From Paracamarosporium sp. OC-R06-R3 (lineage: Eukaryota; Ascomycota; Dothideomycetes; Pleosporales; Didymosphaeriaceae), in contig JACVRA010000154.1 in NCBI GenBank assembly GCA_019828545.1, positions 1-64,000 on the forward strand: a DNA stretch of 64,000 nt, written 5' to 3'. A model generated the notes under the pieces. The model saw only the letters and a list, made by a program, of their open reading frames with translations, was not told the origin of the DNA and did no database searches. Position numbers and translations under genes: made by a program. Positions 12,349 through 24,215 of this stretch are shown piece by piece. Position 1 is the stretch's first letter. Every line of letters starts with the position of its first letter.

Positions 12349-14394
12349 TTTCGCGGATGGAATGCGAAATGTGAGGGAGTGGCGTGTGGATTAGATGGGG
12401 GCGTGTATGATATGTGTATATTGGCATTGGGCGGTGTTCGTCGGCTGCAAGTGTTTGTGTATCTACCCTCTTGAGTAAACGTGTGAGAATAGAGTGTTGG
12501 CTTGATGTTCCAAGATAGCATGAGTCTTGTTGACACCAATCTCCCATCTGGTGGTAAACATACATGGAATCCCACCAGAGCTGCAAGGTTCTGCGTTCTA
12601 TCAAGGTTCTACATGAAAAGGCGTTATATCCAAGAGAACGAAGCTAGACATTACTAGGACAATTGTGTTCGCGTTCGATAATCAGTCCTCCGAAAACTCG
12701 TCAGCATTACTACATGACAGTGACTTGTTTAACTTATGCATAGACTAAATAGTCAGATGTATTGTACACGATATCGATAATCGGGACGCTACGTAAACCG
12801 ATGCAGTGATTCGGTGCAATGAGCGCTCCGTGTGTTTGTCTGGACAGAACTGGACAATCTATACGTGCTTTTCTCATCTTTCTCATCAAACACCTCACAA
12901 TCGGCCCATGTAGCCCAATCTATTCGGTAGCCAGCTACTAACAGAATGTTCCGGCGAATATTCTTTTGAGACCCAGACGAGTGGGTGTTGGGCCTGGTGT
13001 TGAACTTAGTGGATCACCTCCAGGCTCCAGGGTTAGACCTACGCACTGAGTGCTGTACTGTTACTAATCTACAACTTTTTATAGTTCTGCTCATTAATAG
13101 TCTCCTTTAGATTCGCTGTAAATATATAGTTTGATAAAGATAGCGAGGAGTTATGTCTTAAAGAAGTTGAATATTTTATGCAGGCTGCAGAGCTATGCGG
13201 TCTCTCTACAGACACCTTCATTAGCTAGTAACAAAGCCAGATATCTTGAAAATCCTACCACATACAGTTCGTAAGACACAGAATCGCAACGCCTTCGATC
13301 ATGGGACCCAGACGACTTTCGAAACCTTATTCTGTGTATATGTAAACGGGCAAATTGATAGAAGAATCAGGCGTTTCAGCATTGGCTTTCTGAGCGTTTG
13401 CTGAGGCAGGCAACCACATGACTGCACAATAAGCAAAGTAAGGGTATGCCAGCAAACGGCACAGTGTCATACTATAGAAGAGAATCTACACCTCCTCGGA
13501 TTAGCACAACCGGATCTCTCGTTATTAACCTCCTTTACCATATTGGAACCACTCGCACAGCCTGTTGTTTCCAATGTCGACTCGTACCTTGCATTTGGTA
13601 ACCTTCCGTCGAGCTAAGCAACAACGCGCTCACTTTGCAATATGGGTTCCATATGCCAAAAGCGCGATCGGCACACTCATTAATGTTGTCGGAATCCCAA
13701 TGAGTGGATTCCATCTTGAAATCAAACGAGGATACGACCTCGAAAAGACTACTTAGCCGTTCCAAATTTTCCCGATTGGGCAAATTGCCTCGTATCATGT
13801 CCATGACTGGACCGGAGGGTCGTCAACAGACTCAACTCCAAAGGGAAATCTGGAGGTAGTAGCCAGTCAAGTCCCACCACCCCGGAAAAGCGAGAACTTC
13901 ATGGCTCCAGTCAACGAGGTAAGGCGGAGACAGAAGTGTGAACCAGTTCTTAGCTAAATCAGGTAGACAACGAATCGTCGGTGTCAGGAGTGGACTATGG
14001 AGTTTGTCCGAAGACTCGTCTCCCTTCAGTATCTCGACGATGCAGCCGTTAACATTGTCCAATCCAAGCGAGATCCCCCAGCTTTCGGTATAGTAGGCTT
14101 GCATGGTGGAGCAGGAGCAGGAGCATAGCATTGACTAATACTGGAACTGCAATCACAACGGGTTTGAACGGGTTGGGAATAGGATGTAAACCGCCAGTAA
14201 TATCGGCGCTTGGAAAGTGGCAAATACGTATGGCAATGGTAGTTCCAAAGCTGGTCTGTCATTCCATTTATACTAGGTTCGATAATGGACGTACTTGCTT
14301 CCAAGTCGGATGAATCATATTATCTAGTCCTATTTCAAGCAGAGTAGTGTCTTAAGCTTTGAGAATATATGTTGCTCTGTAGTGTCTTCACCTC
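12349..14394. other. intergenic with possible gene relic on the minus strand
   Basis: About 2 kb. The first 1.2 kb is AT-rich with nothing coding. Three minus-strand frames, 14304-14026, 14131-13832 and 13804-13535, carry protein-like composition but match no family I know, and no phase-consistent splicing joins them. They could be a decayed gene. Confidence 0.3.
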
Positions 14395-15360
14395 TCAAAA
14401 ACCCCCGATAGCATCGCAGGTAAAGTTCCAAGCTTCCAGGGCTTGTGGGTACGGAGCGAGGAAAGAGTCAATCCACCCACCACCTCGCCAGTCCTCCCAG
14501 TAACCCACAGAATACATGGCTTTGCAATACTCCCAATACTCAGGATACCATCCAGCCTGTTCCCAGTCGACAATGCTTAAAACTCTTGCAGGGGTTGTAG
14601 TCGTGATAATTATGTTGCTTCGATGGAGATCAGAGTGCGTGAAGACTATAGGACCGTCGTCTGGTAAGAACTTCCTCCAAGGATCGAACACTTGATCTGG
14701 GTCTGGACCAATACAACGCCACAGCCATGATAACCAGTCGTGAAAGGCTCCAACGTTAGGAAATGGCCCTTTTTCCGAACGACTCTCTAGTATGCGATCC
14801 TGTAGAGGTCCATACACAATAGAACCTAAACGCAAGCATAAGAAGCTGGCTGGTTGGACAATTTATGCATGGTGATACATACCAATGAATTGCTTTGATC
14901 GAGTCTGTCTCAGTGTACGAAGCCTCGACATCATTGCCTGAAGGTCTTGGCATATTGACTGTTTATCTTTTTCGGATAATGACTCGTAGCGCTCTAGAAG
15001 TGTAGGTCCATGGACAAGCTGCATGTATATGAACACGTGTCGTCCGTCGTTGTCCCATCCATACACTTCAGGCACGGGAACTTGCTCTTGAAAGAATCTT
15101 CTAATTGCCCAAAGACACAAAGCCTCCGACGTGAAGACCCCTGGCCCAAACTTGACAATCAAATTAAGCTCCTCAAACTTGACCAGCGTAGGCCTGAAAT
15201 CTCGCACTTTAGAAGAGGCTGAGCGCGCCAAAACTTCGGTGGGTGATGGCAGGGTTTGATCTGCACAGTGGTTTCTGAAATATGAAGAGTCCATAAAGTA
15301 CATTCGTGGCCTGGTGCCGTCTGGCAAGTCGGACGGTGAGAATTCCAGGCCGGTGGTCAT
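14395..15360 (-). CDS. APH-family (aminoglycoside phosphotransferase fold) kinase
   Basis: Two exons, 15360-14883 and 14825-14395, encode 302 residues. The 57-nt intron begins GTATGT and ends TTTAG, phase 1. The protein has the small-molecule kinase fold: a glycine/lysine-containing N-lobe (NLIVKFGPGV), a hinge (IYMQLVHGPTLLERY), the catalytic loop HSDLHRSN at 223-230 and the metal-binding segment VLSIVDWEQAGWYPEYWEY about 15 residues later. This family is much expanded in filamentous fungi; most members have unknown small-molecule substrates and none should be assumed to act on antibiotics. The ATG at 15360 is the first in frame. Confidence 0.82.
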
Positions 15361-17099
15361 TTTGACTTGCAGCCAAGAAAGACCCTGTAAAGACAGATTT
15401 ATGAGTTGATAGAGGGGAACGTGTTTTGGAAGGAGAGCGCAAGGTAACGGAAGTTGTAGTGAAAGAGACGAAGCTCGGCTTTCTGTTTGTGACCCAGAGG
15501 ATTTACTCAGCAGAGTTGCTTGTAACCAATCATTTTTGATAGGTGCGATAGTCTCCCAGCAAACGCTCGCCGGGCATGCTCAGAAAGCCGTCTTTGGGTG
15601 CAACTACGACATAGCTATAATGGCTTATTGACATGAAATATATACTTCTACGATACATTCTTCCGATCTGTAGTCCCTTTCTATTGCAGCCTATTCTACT
15701 GCTGCCTTCCTGCATGGTACGGAAGGAGCGGCTGCTAGGATATTCAAAACACTCACGCAGCTTGAAATGTTTAATCACTTGATTCATTGGGTACTCTGTA
15801 ATCAGATGATAGCGCGTTATGGACGATATGTCACCTGTATATACATATAGATAGGAGTTCTTTTGAGCAAACTTTCATGCATTGTGTCTGTGTGACCAAG
15901 CTCGTAGGATATCCATTTCCCCAACGCCAGCATGCAATGGGCTTTGTGTTATGACCAACCATTCATCGATCCATTTGTTACCCTACGAAATAGTTTTTCT
16001 ATATGGAACACCATATTTGGCCGAGACCGCGGAGGCTGACGTCTGACGCGGTTAACTATTGACAAAGCACGTACCTTTTGTTGAGGCAGGTGCGCCTGCT
16101 AGGGTTGGCAGGTGCCATAGGTACCTAATCGGACTGCTGTGCTTCGAATCGGGGAAGCTTCCGAAATCATTTGGACCCGGTGCTGCGAAGAACCTTGGAG
16201 TCGGTGTCGCTAAAGTGCATCCACAAATGCATGCACACATCCTGGATGTAAATGTACCTGAAGAAGTCGCACTTGTAGCCGTCGTAAATCTCAACTATTT
16301 CGATTGCTCAATAAAAACGGAGGACTTCCTCAGAGGCAGCGCACGATGAGACGACTCGCAGAGGAGTTGTGAAGGCATGCAGCGGCGTGATCTTGACATT
16401 GATTGAAGGGACTAGTATACTTGGCGAGTGAAGGTCATGCTCCCAAGCAGACGGTTGGCGGGCGGCTTGTGGCGGAGCTGATCAATGGTTGATTGAGCAG
16501 CCGTAACCAAAGGTAGATGCAGCAGGCACACCGGTGACAGAACTTTCATTCGTTATACGTCAAAGTATAGACGAGATGTCGGGATTTTTTCTCATTCTTG
16601 GATTTTCGGAATCGTACACTTTTACTTTATTTGGATGTTGATATCCGTTGAATTACTGTTCTAAAACGTATAATGGTGTCAATAATGATGACTCACTTCA
16701 CAGAAGGTAACGAACACAATCGAACTCGGCAAGCTTATATAGGACTACACAGTTGTACACACCTATGGACACTCTCAGGGTAAGCGATCCTATCACTATA
16801 TCAGAGTGCACGCCCCTTTATATTCGCTTTTGAAATCTGTCCATCACCGTCTTCCACCTGAGTAGGTAAGTCGACAAATTATCCCGGGCTAGCATCGAAA
16901 ATCAGAACACCATAAACAAACAAAACAAGGCATTGGTCACCATCGTCGAGCGTGGAGTCCTCACCTCAAACCTCACTAGTCCTCGAGGCGACTGCCACGC
17001 TGGCAAGCGTAGTGAGTCGATTTCGGCGCATTAGCGGTCATCGGACCTTGACCGATAAACTCAAGAGCTGGATCATCGCCCGTAGCATTGCAATGATTG
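15361..17099. other. intergenic, no supported gene
   Basis: 1.7 kb between the kinase promoter and the 3' end of the small secreted protein gene. Open frames on both strands (15530-15787, 16052-16349) overlap as mirror images and lack family signals. Confidence 0.4.
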
Positions 17100-17379
17100 T
17101 CACTGAGTCGACGTCAGCTTTTGGAAACAAAAATTTCGGGCTTACTGACATGTAGAACGCGCATAAACAATCAATATATATCGATACATTATCGGCAGGC
17201 GCAGGAAGGAGGGGACATTGGCCAGGTGGGGTCTCGTAGAGAGGGAGATGTTGGTCGGGCGGAAGATCCACTGAACCGCACGATTCGGCTGAGGATACCT
17301 TGCTATCGCCACTGTCGCTGGGAGCGGCCGTGGTGAAAGCGCTGGCAAGGAGGAGTGCGATGAGCACAAGGAAGTACAT
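17100..17379 (-). CDS. small secreted protein, 78 residues
   Basis: The ATG at 17379 follows GCCACC, an excellent initiation context. Residues 1-19 (MYFLVLIALLLASAFTTAA) form a clear signal peptide. The mature part of about 59 residues is proline-rich with four cysteines (one at 34, one at 55, and the CLC pair at 71 and 73). Exon 1 is 17379-17146. A 43-nt phase-0 intron (GTAAGC donor, GCTGAC branch, CTCAG acceptor) would place a TGA stop immediately after the junction at 17102-17100. Without splicing the frame runs on to 17038 with 35 more residues, mostly intron-like. It resembles a fungal effector-size protein but has no recognised homologue. A neighbouring aquaporin gene ends 300 bp upstream. 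Confidence 0.6.
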
Positions 17380-17678
17380 GGTGGCTGACAAGACAAATTT
17401 TTCGAGGTTGGTGTTGTTGAGGGAATAGCGGAAGGCTCCAAAGGATATCTTCAGACTTGGCTTCCCTGTACGTTTTTAGCCGTTTGTCGATCCTCTTTGG
17501 AAATTGCGAACAGCTACTCATTGGACATCACCTGAGCAATCAGATATCGGGAATAGCCGATAGACCTAAAAAAAGACACCAAATGCCACGAATTAACAGA
17601 GGGCTCCATGGCAACGTTGACTGACGATTAGAGTCGTGAGTGGGTATCTAAGTACATGAAGCATATGAAGCATATCCC

Positions 17679-19596
17679 CTAAACGTCTAGCTTTCCCATT
17701 TTCTCTTTCGCTTGCTTCTTCCTTTCCCTAGCATTATCTCTTAGCTCCCTTGGGCTTGGCCAGTTGTAATTCACTGGAGACTCGCCGCCCACGAAAATAA
17801 ACACGTCATATATGAGTGCGCCTGTGAGCACACCCGACAAGCCCGCAGCGATGGGTCCGTACGCCCACCACCCGGTCGAAAAGGTCTCCGTGCCGTAGCC
17901 GACCCACCATGCTATGAAGCGAGGACCGAGGTCGCGCGCAGGGCTGACACCGAGGCCGTTGTAGCCGAAACAGATGCAGAGAAGGAAGCTCATCAGGCCG
18001 TAGATCAAAGCGCTCATGCCTATGTGTGTCAGAGAAAGAAGTGATGAAGGAGGATGGGTATGATCTTACCGGAGCCGGGCGGAGTGTTGCTATCATCTCC
18101 GATGGCGAATGCGACACAAGTGTAAAGAGCCGCGGACAGGAAGTCGTTGAAAAAGGCCGTGGCGACCGAGACATAATCTTGTGGAATGGTGTAGAGAGCC
18201 TTTCCGGTGATGGATGTCAATTGCGGGTCGGTGTGCAAGATAGCATCGCGGTAGATGAACCTGTAACATTTCAGGTCAGCCAAACTGCATGGACAGGGCT
18301 GTACGAGGCGCGAAGAAGACGGAAACGTACCATGCCAATGTTCCGGCAGCGAATCCAGCGAGTATTTGCATGATGCAGTAAACAAGACACATCTTCCAGG
18401 GGAAGCCTCTGAAGATAGAAAAGGCAATAGATACCCATGGATTCATGTGACTGCCAGAGACACCGCCTCCGATATAGATACCAGCTGTGACAGCTAAACC
18501 CCAGGCCCAAGATTGAGTGATGTAATCTCCCTCCGCAGCGGGGTATGTGATTGAGTACATTGCCCCGGCCAGGCCGAAGAAGAGGTATACAGTAGTCTGG
18601 GCACAGTGAGCTTCATGCAGAACAAATGAGGGGCAGTGAAATATACTGAAAGGAATTCGGCGAATGCTTCGGGGTACCTTGCTCGAAGTCGCGCAAGTGG
18701 ATTCCGGTATGTGTTATAGTAATCCTGAATAGCCTGCTGCTCACGATGACGGATCTCCTGCTTTTCGGCCTGCGTCTGAGCTGTCTCAGCGGTATCAACA
18801 GAGCTGGCATCGTCTAGTGGCGGATGGTCGCCATGGAAGTTGTCGCCCATGCGATCTGGCATGAGAGTAGGGGACTGCAAGCCTTGATGCGACTCTGGTC
18901 CTGATGACTTTTCCTTATACTGATCGTCACGTTCCATGCCGCGCTCATGGTCCGAGCTGTCAGTCTGTTCAACTTCCACCCTTGTCACTATGTATTTGCG
19001 GCCATCTATCTCTGCCTCAAAACGATCCGGAGGCGGTTGGTATTCTCCATCTTCATCTATCCGTGGCGGAATCTGCAGAGTCAGAGTACCTTGGCGGTCT
19101 TTTCTGGCATTCTGGTTAGACATAACATGGCCATGGTATTGCAGTACGTACGGTTAGTCTGACGGTGCTGCAACTGACCTCCTTCTCCTGGCTCTTGCTG
19201 GTCGTCATCTTGCTCATGTTTACGGCCCCACAACATTCCCGGACGGACCGTTCTTGGGAATGGCCGGCCTAGACCAAACAGTGGCCGTGGAGGGTCCCGC
19301 TCGTACCAAGGGTTTAGCGAGTAGTAATCATTATCGACATAAAATCGACCTTCTGCCTTCTTTTGGGTTTGCTGTCGTTGCAGGTTATTTTGCTGCGCCT
19401 GTACGCTATCTTGCGCTGTATGCGGTCGATTCGTCTGCTTAGTACTGGAAGCTTCATTGTGAAAATAGGAGCTTTGCATTCTATCCAGTGAGATAGTGGG
19501 TTCTCTTTCTATGGAATCTCTTCTTTGTCGTGTCCCTTGGGTAGTTGACCGTTGAGTGAGGCCAGATGGCCTGGAATTAGAAGTCGTATTGCTCAT
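17679..19596 (-). CDS. aquaglyceroporin-type MIP channel with long N-terminal tail
   Basis: Five exons: 19596-19152, 19098-18647, 18596-18331, 18260-18070 and 18019-17679, 564 residues. The first junction is the least certain: donor GTACGT at 19151 or GTCAGT at 19178 both keep phase (564 or 555 residues). The other three introns have strong signals. About 290 cytosolic residues precede the channel, including a block typical of fungal aquaglyceroporins (NPWYERDPPRPLFGLGRPFP). Six membrane helices follow. The first pore box reads SGSHMNPWVS (351-353 NPW) and the second GVSPARDLGPR (477-479 SPA), whereas most MIPs have NPA at both. Likely role is transport of glycerol, water or a related solute across the plasma membrane. 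The start at 19596 is the first ATG in frame. Confidence 0.82.
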
Positions 19597-20522
19597 GGTT
19601 GAATGTGGCTCAATAGGGGTGATAGGCAGTGACTGCGCTGTGTTCAAGTTTTCTGAGAAGCATTAGTTTTGGTCGAAATAGTCGCACACAATAGACCGGT
19701 ACGACCGCGGACAGTCGTTGAGCGCGAGACGTATGTGGAAGGTTAGTCTTACCCGTTGAGGACATTAGGTTATCTGCATCCGGGGGAGCAAAGACAGGAC
19801 GGTCGGTTTAATGGCGCATTCGCTATGCATGGGAGGGCGCGAATAGCCCGTCGCGGTTGGGTTTATCAATTGATGGGAAGGCTTGAGGGCTCTAGCGTGG
19901 CCAATGTGCATAGGCCAACCTACCGCATCGCTACGTCACATGCCGCGGCATTTGCGCCGCGTGAGTTTATTTTCGTATCCAACTTGGTTGAAATTCGCAT
20001 CAGCCTTGATCGATGTTGCTAACTATGCGGGGAAGTGCCTTGTCAAAGGCTTGCTACGCGTCTAGTTTTGCGCCGTTGTGCCTTATTTAGGGCCGATCAT
20101 TCGGTCCCCCAACAAGAGCCTCACGCGATCTGCATGCGTGTTCTAGTTCCAGTGCGATGACAATAGAAAACACTTTGGTCAAATGCGATGGCAACAGAAT
20201 CATCGTCAATGACACCACCGTCTATGCAGTTAACGCGAAGCTTTCTGTATCTTCAAAGATGAAAACACAGCCATGATCGACAGGAGTCGCTAACCGAATA
20301 CAGATACCGAATACGACTTGCTCCACAATGTTGACATAAGCTGGGTATTCTCTAACAACGGTGCTGATCTGTACATATTCAACCTCTTTCGCTGCCACCT
20401 CTCCTTCATATCGTCATGTAAGTTTTGCTCATACTCTTATAAGATAGTATACCGAAAGGAGCGGATTATCCCAGGAAAAGAGAAGCAAACTCCAATACGT
20501 CGCTTAGAACCGCCTTCATGAC
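19597..20522. other. intergenic, possible coding relic
   Basis: Promoter of the MIP gene plus the 3' flank of the hydrolase gene. A short plus-strand frame from ATG 20157 (MTIENTLVKCDGNRIIVND) is followed by intron-like signals ending at a TACAG near 20302, but the next exon does not stay open. I do not call a gene. Confidence 0.3.
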
Positions 20523-21598
20523 CTAAAACTTCTTCAAAATCTCCTTGATCGCTTCCTCCTTTTGGTTGAAGAAAACGCTCGTATGCGTATCCTCCGAAAC
20601 ATGGTACTCAGCGCTCTCCCCTAATTGCGACGCAATATAGTCTCCGTGACTAAGAGGCACATTCATATCAAACTTACCATACCACATCTGAACGGGCAAA
20701 TCCTTCCTTATATCTGCAATTTTAAATCCCCAAGGACTACAGGTAATGGCACCGTCCTGTGCCGCGCCCTCAAACGAATGGCCATACGCCTTGTTGGCAC
20801 TCGTCATCATGGTCCACAGCGTGTCCTCGTCTTTCATGATCTCAGATTCCTTTGGGTGGGCCTTGGCGAGCATGGAGGGAGCTAACATTTGGCGTACGCG
20901 TAATTCAATGGGGAGATCGGTTCGACCCACAGGCCCCATAAACATGTGCTTCATGCTCCATCCGATCACCGAGGTAGGCGTATAGCGCCAGCCATAGGGG
21001 AAACCAAGCTTGTGGGCGAACGCGCCGCCTTTGTGGCCAATTATGTCGGATGGACCGATACAGCAGATCATTGATGCACATTTGAGCTGGGAAGCGGGTA
21101 GAGCGTAGGCACAGGCGAGGACTGACGGTCCGGCTCCAGATGCGCCCTGTTTCTAATATTAGCAGTGCCACCCACATATTCTTGTGCTGCATGTTGACGC
21201 ACCATTACGGCATACTCTTTTACATCAAGATGTTTCGCCAGATTCTCGATATCCTTTGGAAAGTCGAGAAGTTTTCTGCCTGGGTGTGGAGAACTCAATC
21301 CCAATCCTGGTCTGTCTGTGGCGATGATTCGTGCTCCATATTTCAACCCTAGTTCGTGCAAGTAGGAGCCTTCAAGGCGACATGCGGGTAGACCATGGAA
21401 GAAAAAGATCGGTTTCCCAGTCAACGAGCCGTATTGCGCGTAGCTGAGTTTGCGACCATCTGAAAGGGTGTAGATATAGTCGTACTCCTCGCTGGTAGGG
21501 TACCGGCCGGTTGGTCCTCGAAGAGGAATTGGGTTTTTCTCTGGTGGTGGCAGAACACCAGGGATGAAGAACGAGAGGATTCCTCTGATTGTGTCCAT
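20523..21598 (-). CDS. alpha/beta hydrolase
   Basis: Two exons, 21598-21203 and 21146-20523, encode 339 residues. The 56-nt phase-0 intron has donor GTGCGT and acceptor AACAG and sits just before the nucleophile elbow. The fold is shown by the oxyanion motif FFFHGLPACR, the elbow GASGAG with Ser135, an acid candidate Asp292 (WYGKFDMNVP) and His320 (EDTHTSVFF). A hydrophobic segment near the N-terminus (ILSFFIPGVLPPP) could be a membrane anchor but is weak as a signal peptide. Substrate is unknown; the family includes esterases, epoxide hydrolases and peptidases. A TATAAAA lies 74 bp upstream, and a transposon lies about 500 bp upstream. Confidence 0.82.
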
Positions 21599-21671
21599 AG
21601 CTTGGCTTCGATAGTGACGTATCAAGGGTCGATGACGAAGTATAAGGGCCCGAATAGTGAGATGGTCCGCA

Positions 21672-21678
21672 TTTTATA
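21672..21678 (-). promoter_or_regulatory. TATA box of the alpha/beta hydrolase gene
   Basis: TATAAAA on the minus strand, 74 bp before the ATG at 21598. Confidence 0.45.
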
Positions 21679-22096
21679 AAGCACTCGGACGTCTAAGGAA
21701 CGAAAACCTACAACATCGCATTTTGTTGCCTTGGTCGCCTGCCATGCGGCTGTTGCGTTTAGCGCTAGCCGGCTGGGGCAATTGGCGCCATCGTTAAGTG
21801 AGTCACGTCTAATAATACTTCAGCTGGCTTTCTTTCGGACTCCATGGGCAAACTACAAGATATATTCTCGTGGCACGCCTTGTGTTGTGTCGCGTGCATT
21901 TCCGACCCGTTCCGAGAATCGGCAATCGGTGGAGGCGGGTCGCCGTCGCACCGTCTCATCCGTTCCATCGTCCTGTCTACGCTGCACGAGATTTCAATCT
22001 CTTCCTTTCGATGTAACTTCTGCGCAGACAACTGATTTTGCATCAGCAGACAGAAAAAACTGATGTTCCTAAGTCTCAGACCCGAGTTCACCAATA

Positions 22097-22155
22097 CCCT
22101 AGTGCGACAAGCAATGCGCGCGGACGCGCAATGCGCGCCCCAACAAAAACGCGCC
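22097..22155 (+). repeat. left terminal inverted repeat
   Basis: It matches the reverse complement of 24172-24213 as a 25-bp block (22097-22121) and a 17-bp block (22139-22155), with 17 extra bases between. The extra bases contain a second copy of GCAATGCGCGC. Confidence 0.92.
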
Positions 22156-22185
22156 TACTTTTCAACACGCGATAACTCCACCAAT

Positions 22186-24069
22186 ATGGATCCAATTAAC
22201 GCCGCAATTATGGCAATCGAATCACGAGAACCAGGAGAGTCTTTTACCTATACTGAAATTGCAAAAAGATTTGGCGTTGTACGGTCAACGTTGACGCGCA
22301 GGCACCAACGTTATACTACGACGCGCCAGGTTGCCCACCAAAACAACCAAATCCTCCACCCACAACAAGAAAAGGAGCTTATACTATATATAGAGCGCTT
22401 AACAGAGCGCGGGCTTCCTCCTACACGTCAAATGATCCAGAGCTTTGCTTCTACGATAGCTAAAAAGGACGTCTCATTGCGCTGGGTTGATCGATTTAAC
22501 CAGCGCCATGACGACTCCTTGATCTCACGCTGGGCGACCGGAATCGATAGTAAACGCCACAAAGCCGATTCTAGAGCAAAATATGAGCTCTACTTCAAGC
22601 TCCTACACACCAAAATCGCTAAGTATAATATACAGCCTGAGCATACGTACAATATGGATGAAAAAGGCTTCCTACTTAGTATCCTTACCCGCTCAAAGAG
22701 GATTTTCAGCAGGGCCCTATACGAGCGTCGCCAGGTGCGGCAGAGCCTATAGGATGGCTCACGAGAGTGGATTTCGCTGCTGGCATGTATATGCGCTGAT
22801 GGATCAACTATTGATCCGGCACTGATTTTTCAGTCAAACGCTGGCGCCCTACAGTCAAGCTGGGTAGAAGAAATCGACGCCAACGCTCACAGAATCTTTA
22901 TTACTTCATCAAGCTCTGGATGGACAAACAATGATATAGGGCTGGCATGGTTGCAACAGGTCTTTGAGCGCTGTACGGGTCCAAAAGCTCTACGCGACCG
23001 ACGAGCGCACCGGCTCCTAATCCTTGATGGCCATAGGTCCCACGTTACTATGGATTTTATCGATTATTGCGACCGCAATAGGATCCTCCTAGCAGTATAC
23101 CCACCTCATGCGACTCATACGCTGCAGCCTCTAGATGTTTGTGTATTCAAGTCTCTCAGCTCTGCATACTCGGCAGAGCTTACAGAACACCTCCATAGGA
23201 GCCAGGGACTATCAACAATAGCGAAAAGAGACTTCTTTGGCCTATTCTGGAGGTCATGGATCACCTCTATCACGCCGCAATTGGTTACTAAGGCTTTTCA
23301 ATGTACAGGTATCATGCCGCCGGATCCGACGCCTATACTCAGTCGATTTGATAGAGAGACTCCTCTAGAGCAGAGCTCACGTGAGAGCTCTACATCAGTA
23401 CTCAGCGCGTCGGACTGGCGCAAAATAGACCGACTTCTCAAGGTAGTTGCTGATACAGGTGGCAGTAGAGAGGTCAAGAAGCTCAGTCAAACTATACACT
23501 CAATCTCTATACAAAAGCAGCTCGTTGATCATGAGAATCAGGGCCTACGAGAAGCTCTTGTGAACCAAAAAAGGCGCCAAACAAAAGGCAGAACTCTACC
23601 TATTGAGGAGCCAAAGGAGCAGCAAGGAGGAGCGCTTTTCTGGTCACCTCATCGCGTACAGAGAGCTCGTGATTCTCTTAGCCAACAAGAAGCTCAGCAA
23701 GAAGAATTACGACTCCAAAAAAGTGAGCAACAGAGGATCCGGGTAGCCAATAAAGAGCTCAAAATTCGGTTACTACAGGAGAAGCGTGTTGCGCGTGCAG
23801 AAGCCCAGCGTGCGCGCGCGCAGCAGAGAGCTGATGAGGCTGCTGGGCGACGCCTCCGCCAACAGGCTCGTAGAGCTCATCAACTACTTCAAAAACGCGT
23901 CAAAACTGCCCAAAAGGATAATAAAAAGGCTTCAAAACGTACTATCAGTACTACTATAAGAAAAAAGCCTGCGCGGGCACCTATAAACGTTGATAAACCA
24001 GTGTCGGCACCAGCAACGCCCTCATCGCGCAGTGGCCGAACAATCAGAACACCAAGTAGATACTTATAA
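22186..24069 (+). pseudogene. pogo/Fot1 transposase interrupted by one stop codon
   Basis: One open frame of 627 codons from ATG 22186 except for a TAG at 22750-22752 (codon 189). The N-terminus has a psq-type helix-turn-helix (TYTEIAKRFGVVRSTLTRRH) and a CENP-B-type DNA-binding half (ILHPQQEKELILYIERLTER). The DDE catalytic residues are all present: Asp158 (YNMDEKG), Asp281 (LILDGHRSH) and Asp317 (LQPLDVC), with 35 residues between the last two. The C-terminus is a long charged coiled coil with a basic tail. The stop lies in a TpAG context, as expected if CAG became TAG, the direction of repeat-induced point mutation. With this stop only a fragment lacking two catalytic residues would be made, so the copy is probably non-autonomous unless read through. 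Confidence 0.88.
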
Positions 24070-24171
24070 AATGGACCTCTAGGATCAATCAATAGTGCCT
24101 CAAGAGCTCTCCACCAAAAAATCTCGCGATAAAATATATTATATAGAGCTGTAGAGCCTCATCAAGTGGGT

Positions 24172-24213
24172 GGCGCGTTTTTGTTGGGGCGCGCATTGCT
24201 TGTCGCACTAGGG
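24172..24213 (-). repeat. right terminal inverted repeat
   Basis: 42 bp, ending GTCGCACTAGGG next to the TA duplication. Its reverse complement is identical to the left repeat apart from the 17-bp insertion there. Confidence 0.93.
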
Positions 24214-24215
24214 TA

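Larger units (their letters stand above)
22095..24215 (+). mobile_element. pogo/Fot1-type DNA transposon (Tc1/mariner superfamily)
   Basis: The element occupies 22097-24213 (2,117 bp) and is flanked by a TA target duplication at 22095-22096 and 24214-24215. Terminal inverted repeats start CCCTAGTGCGACAAGCAATG. The right repeat is 42 bp (24172-24213). The left one (22097-22155) matches it fully but carries a 17-bp insertion at 22122-22138. TA duplications and a DD35D transposase place it in the pogo/Fot1 branch. The near-perfect repeats indicate recent movement. It lies in the region upstream of the alpha/beta hydrolase gene. Confidence 0.93.

Noticed and set aside
22063..22185. Upstream extension of the transposase frame to 22063
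   Set aside because: It would begin outside the element (before the TA duplication at 22095) and read through the inverted repeat; ATG 22186 is the natural start.
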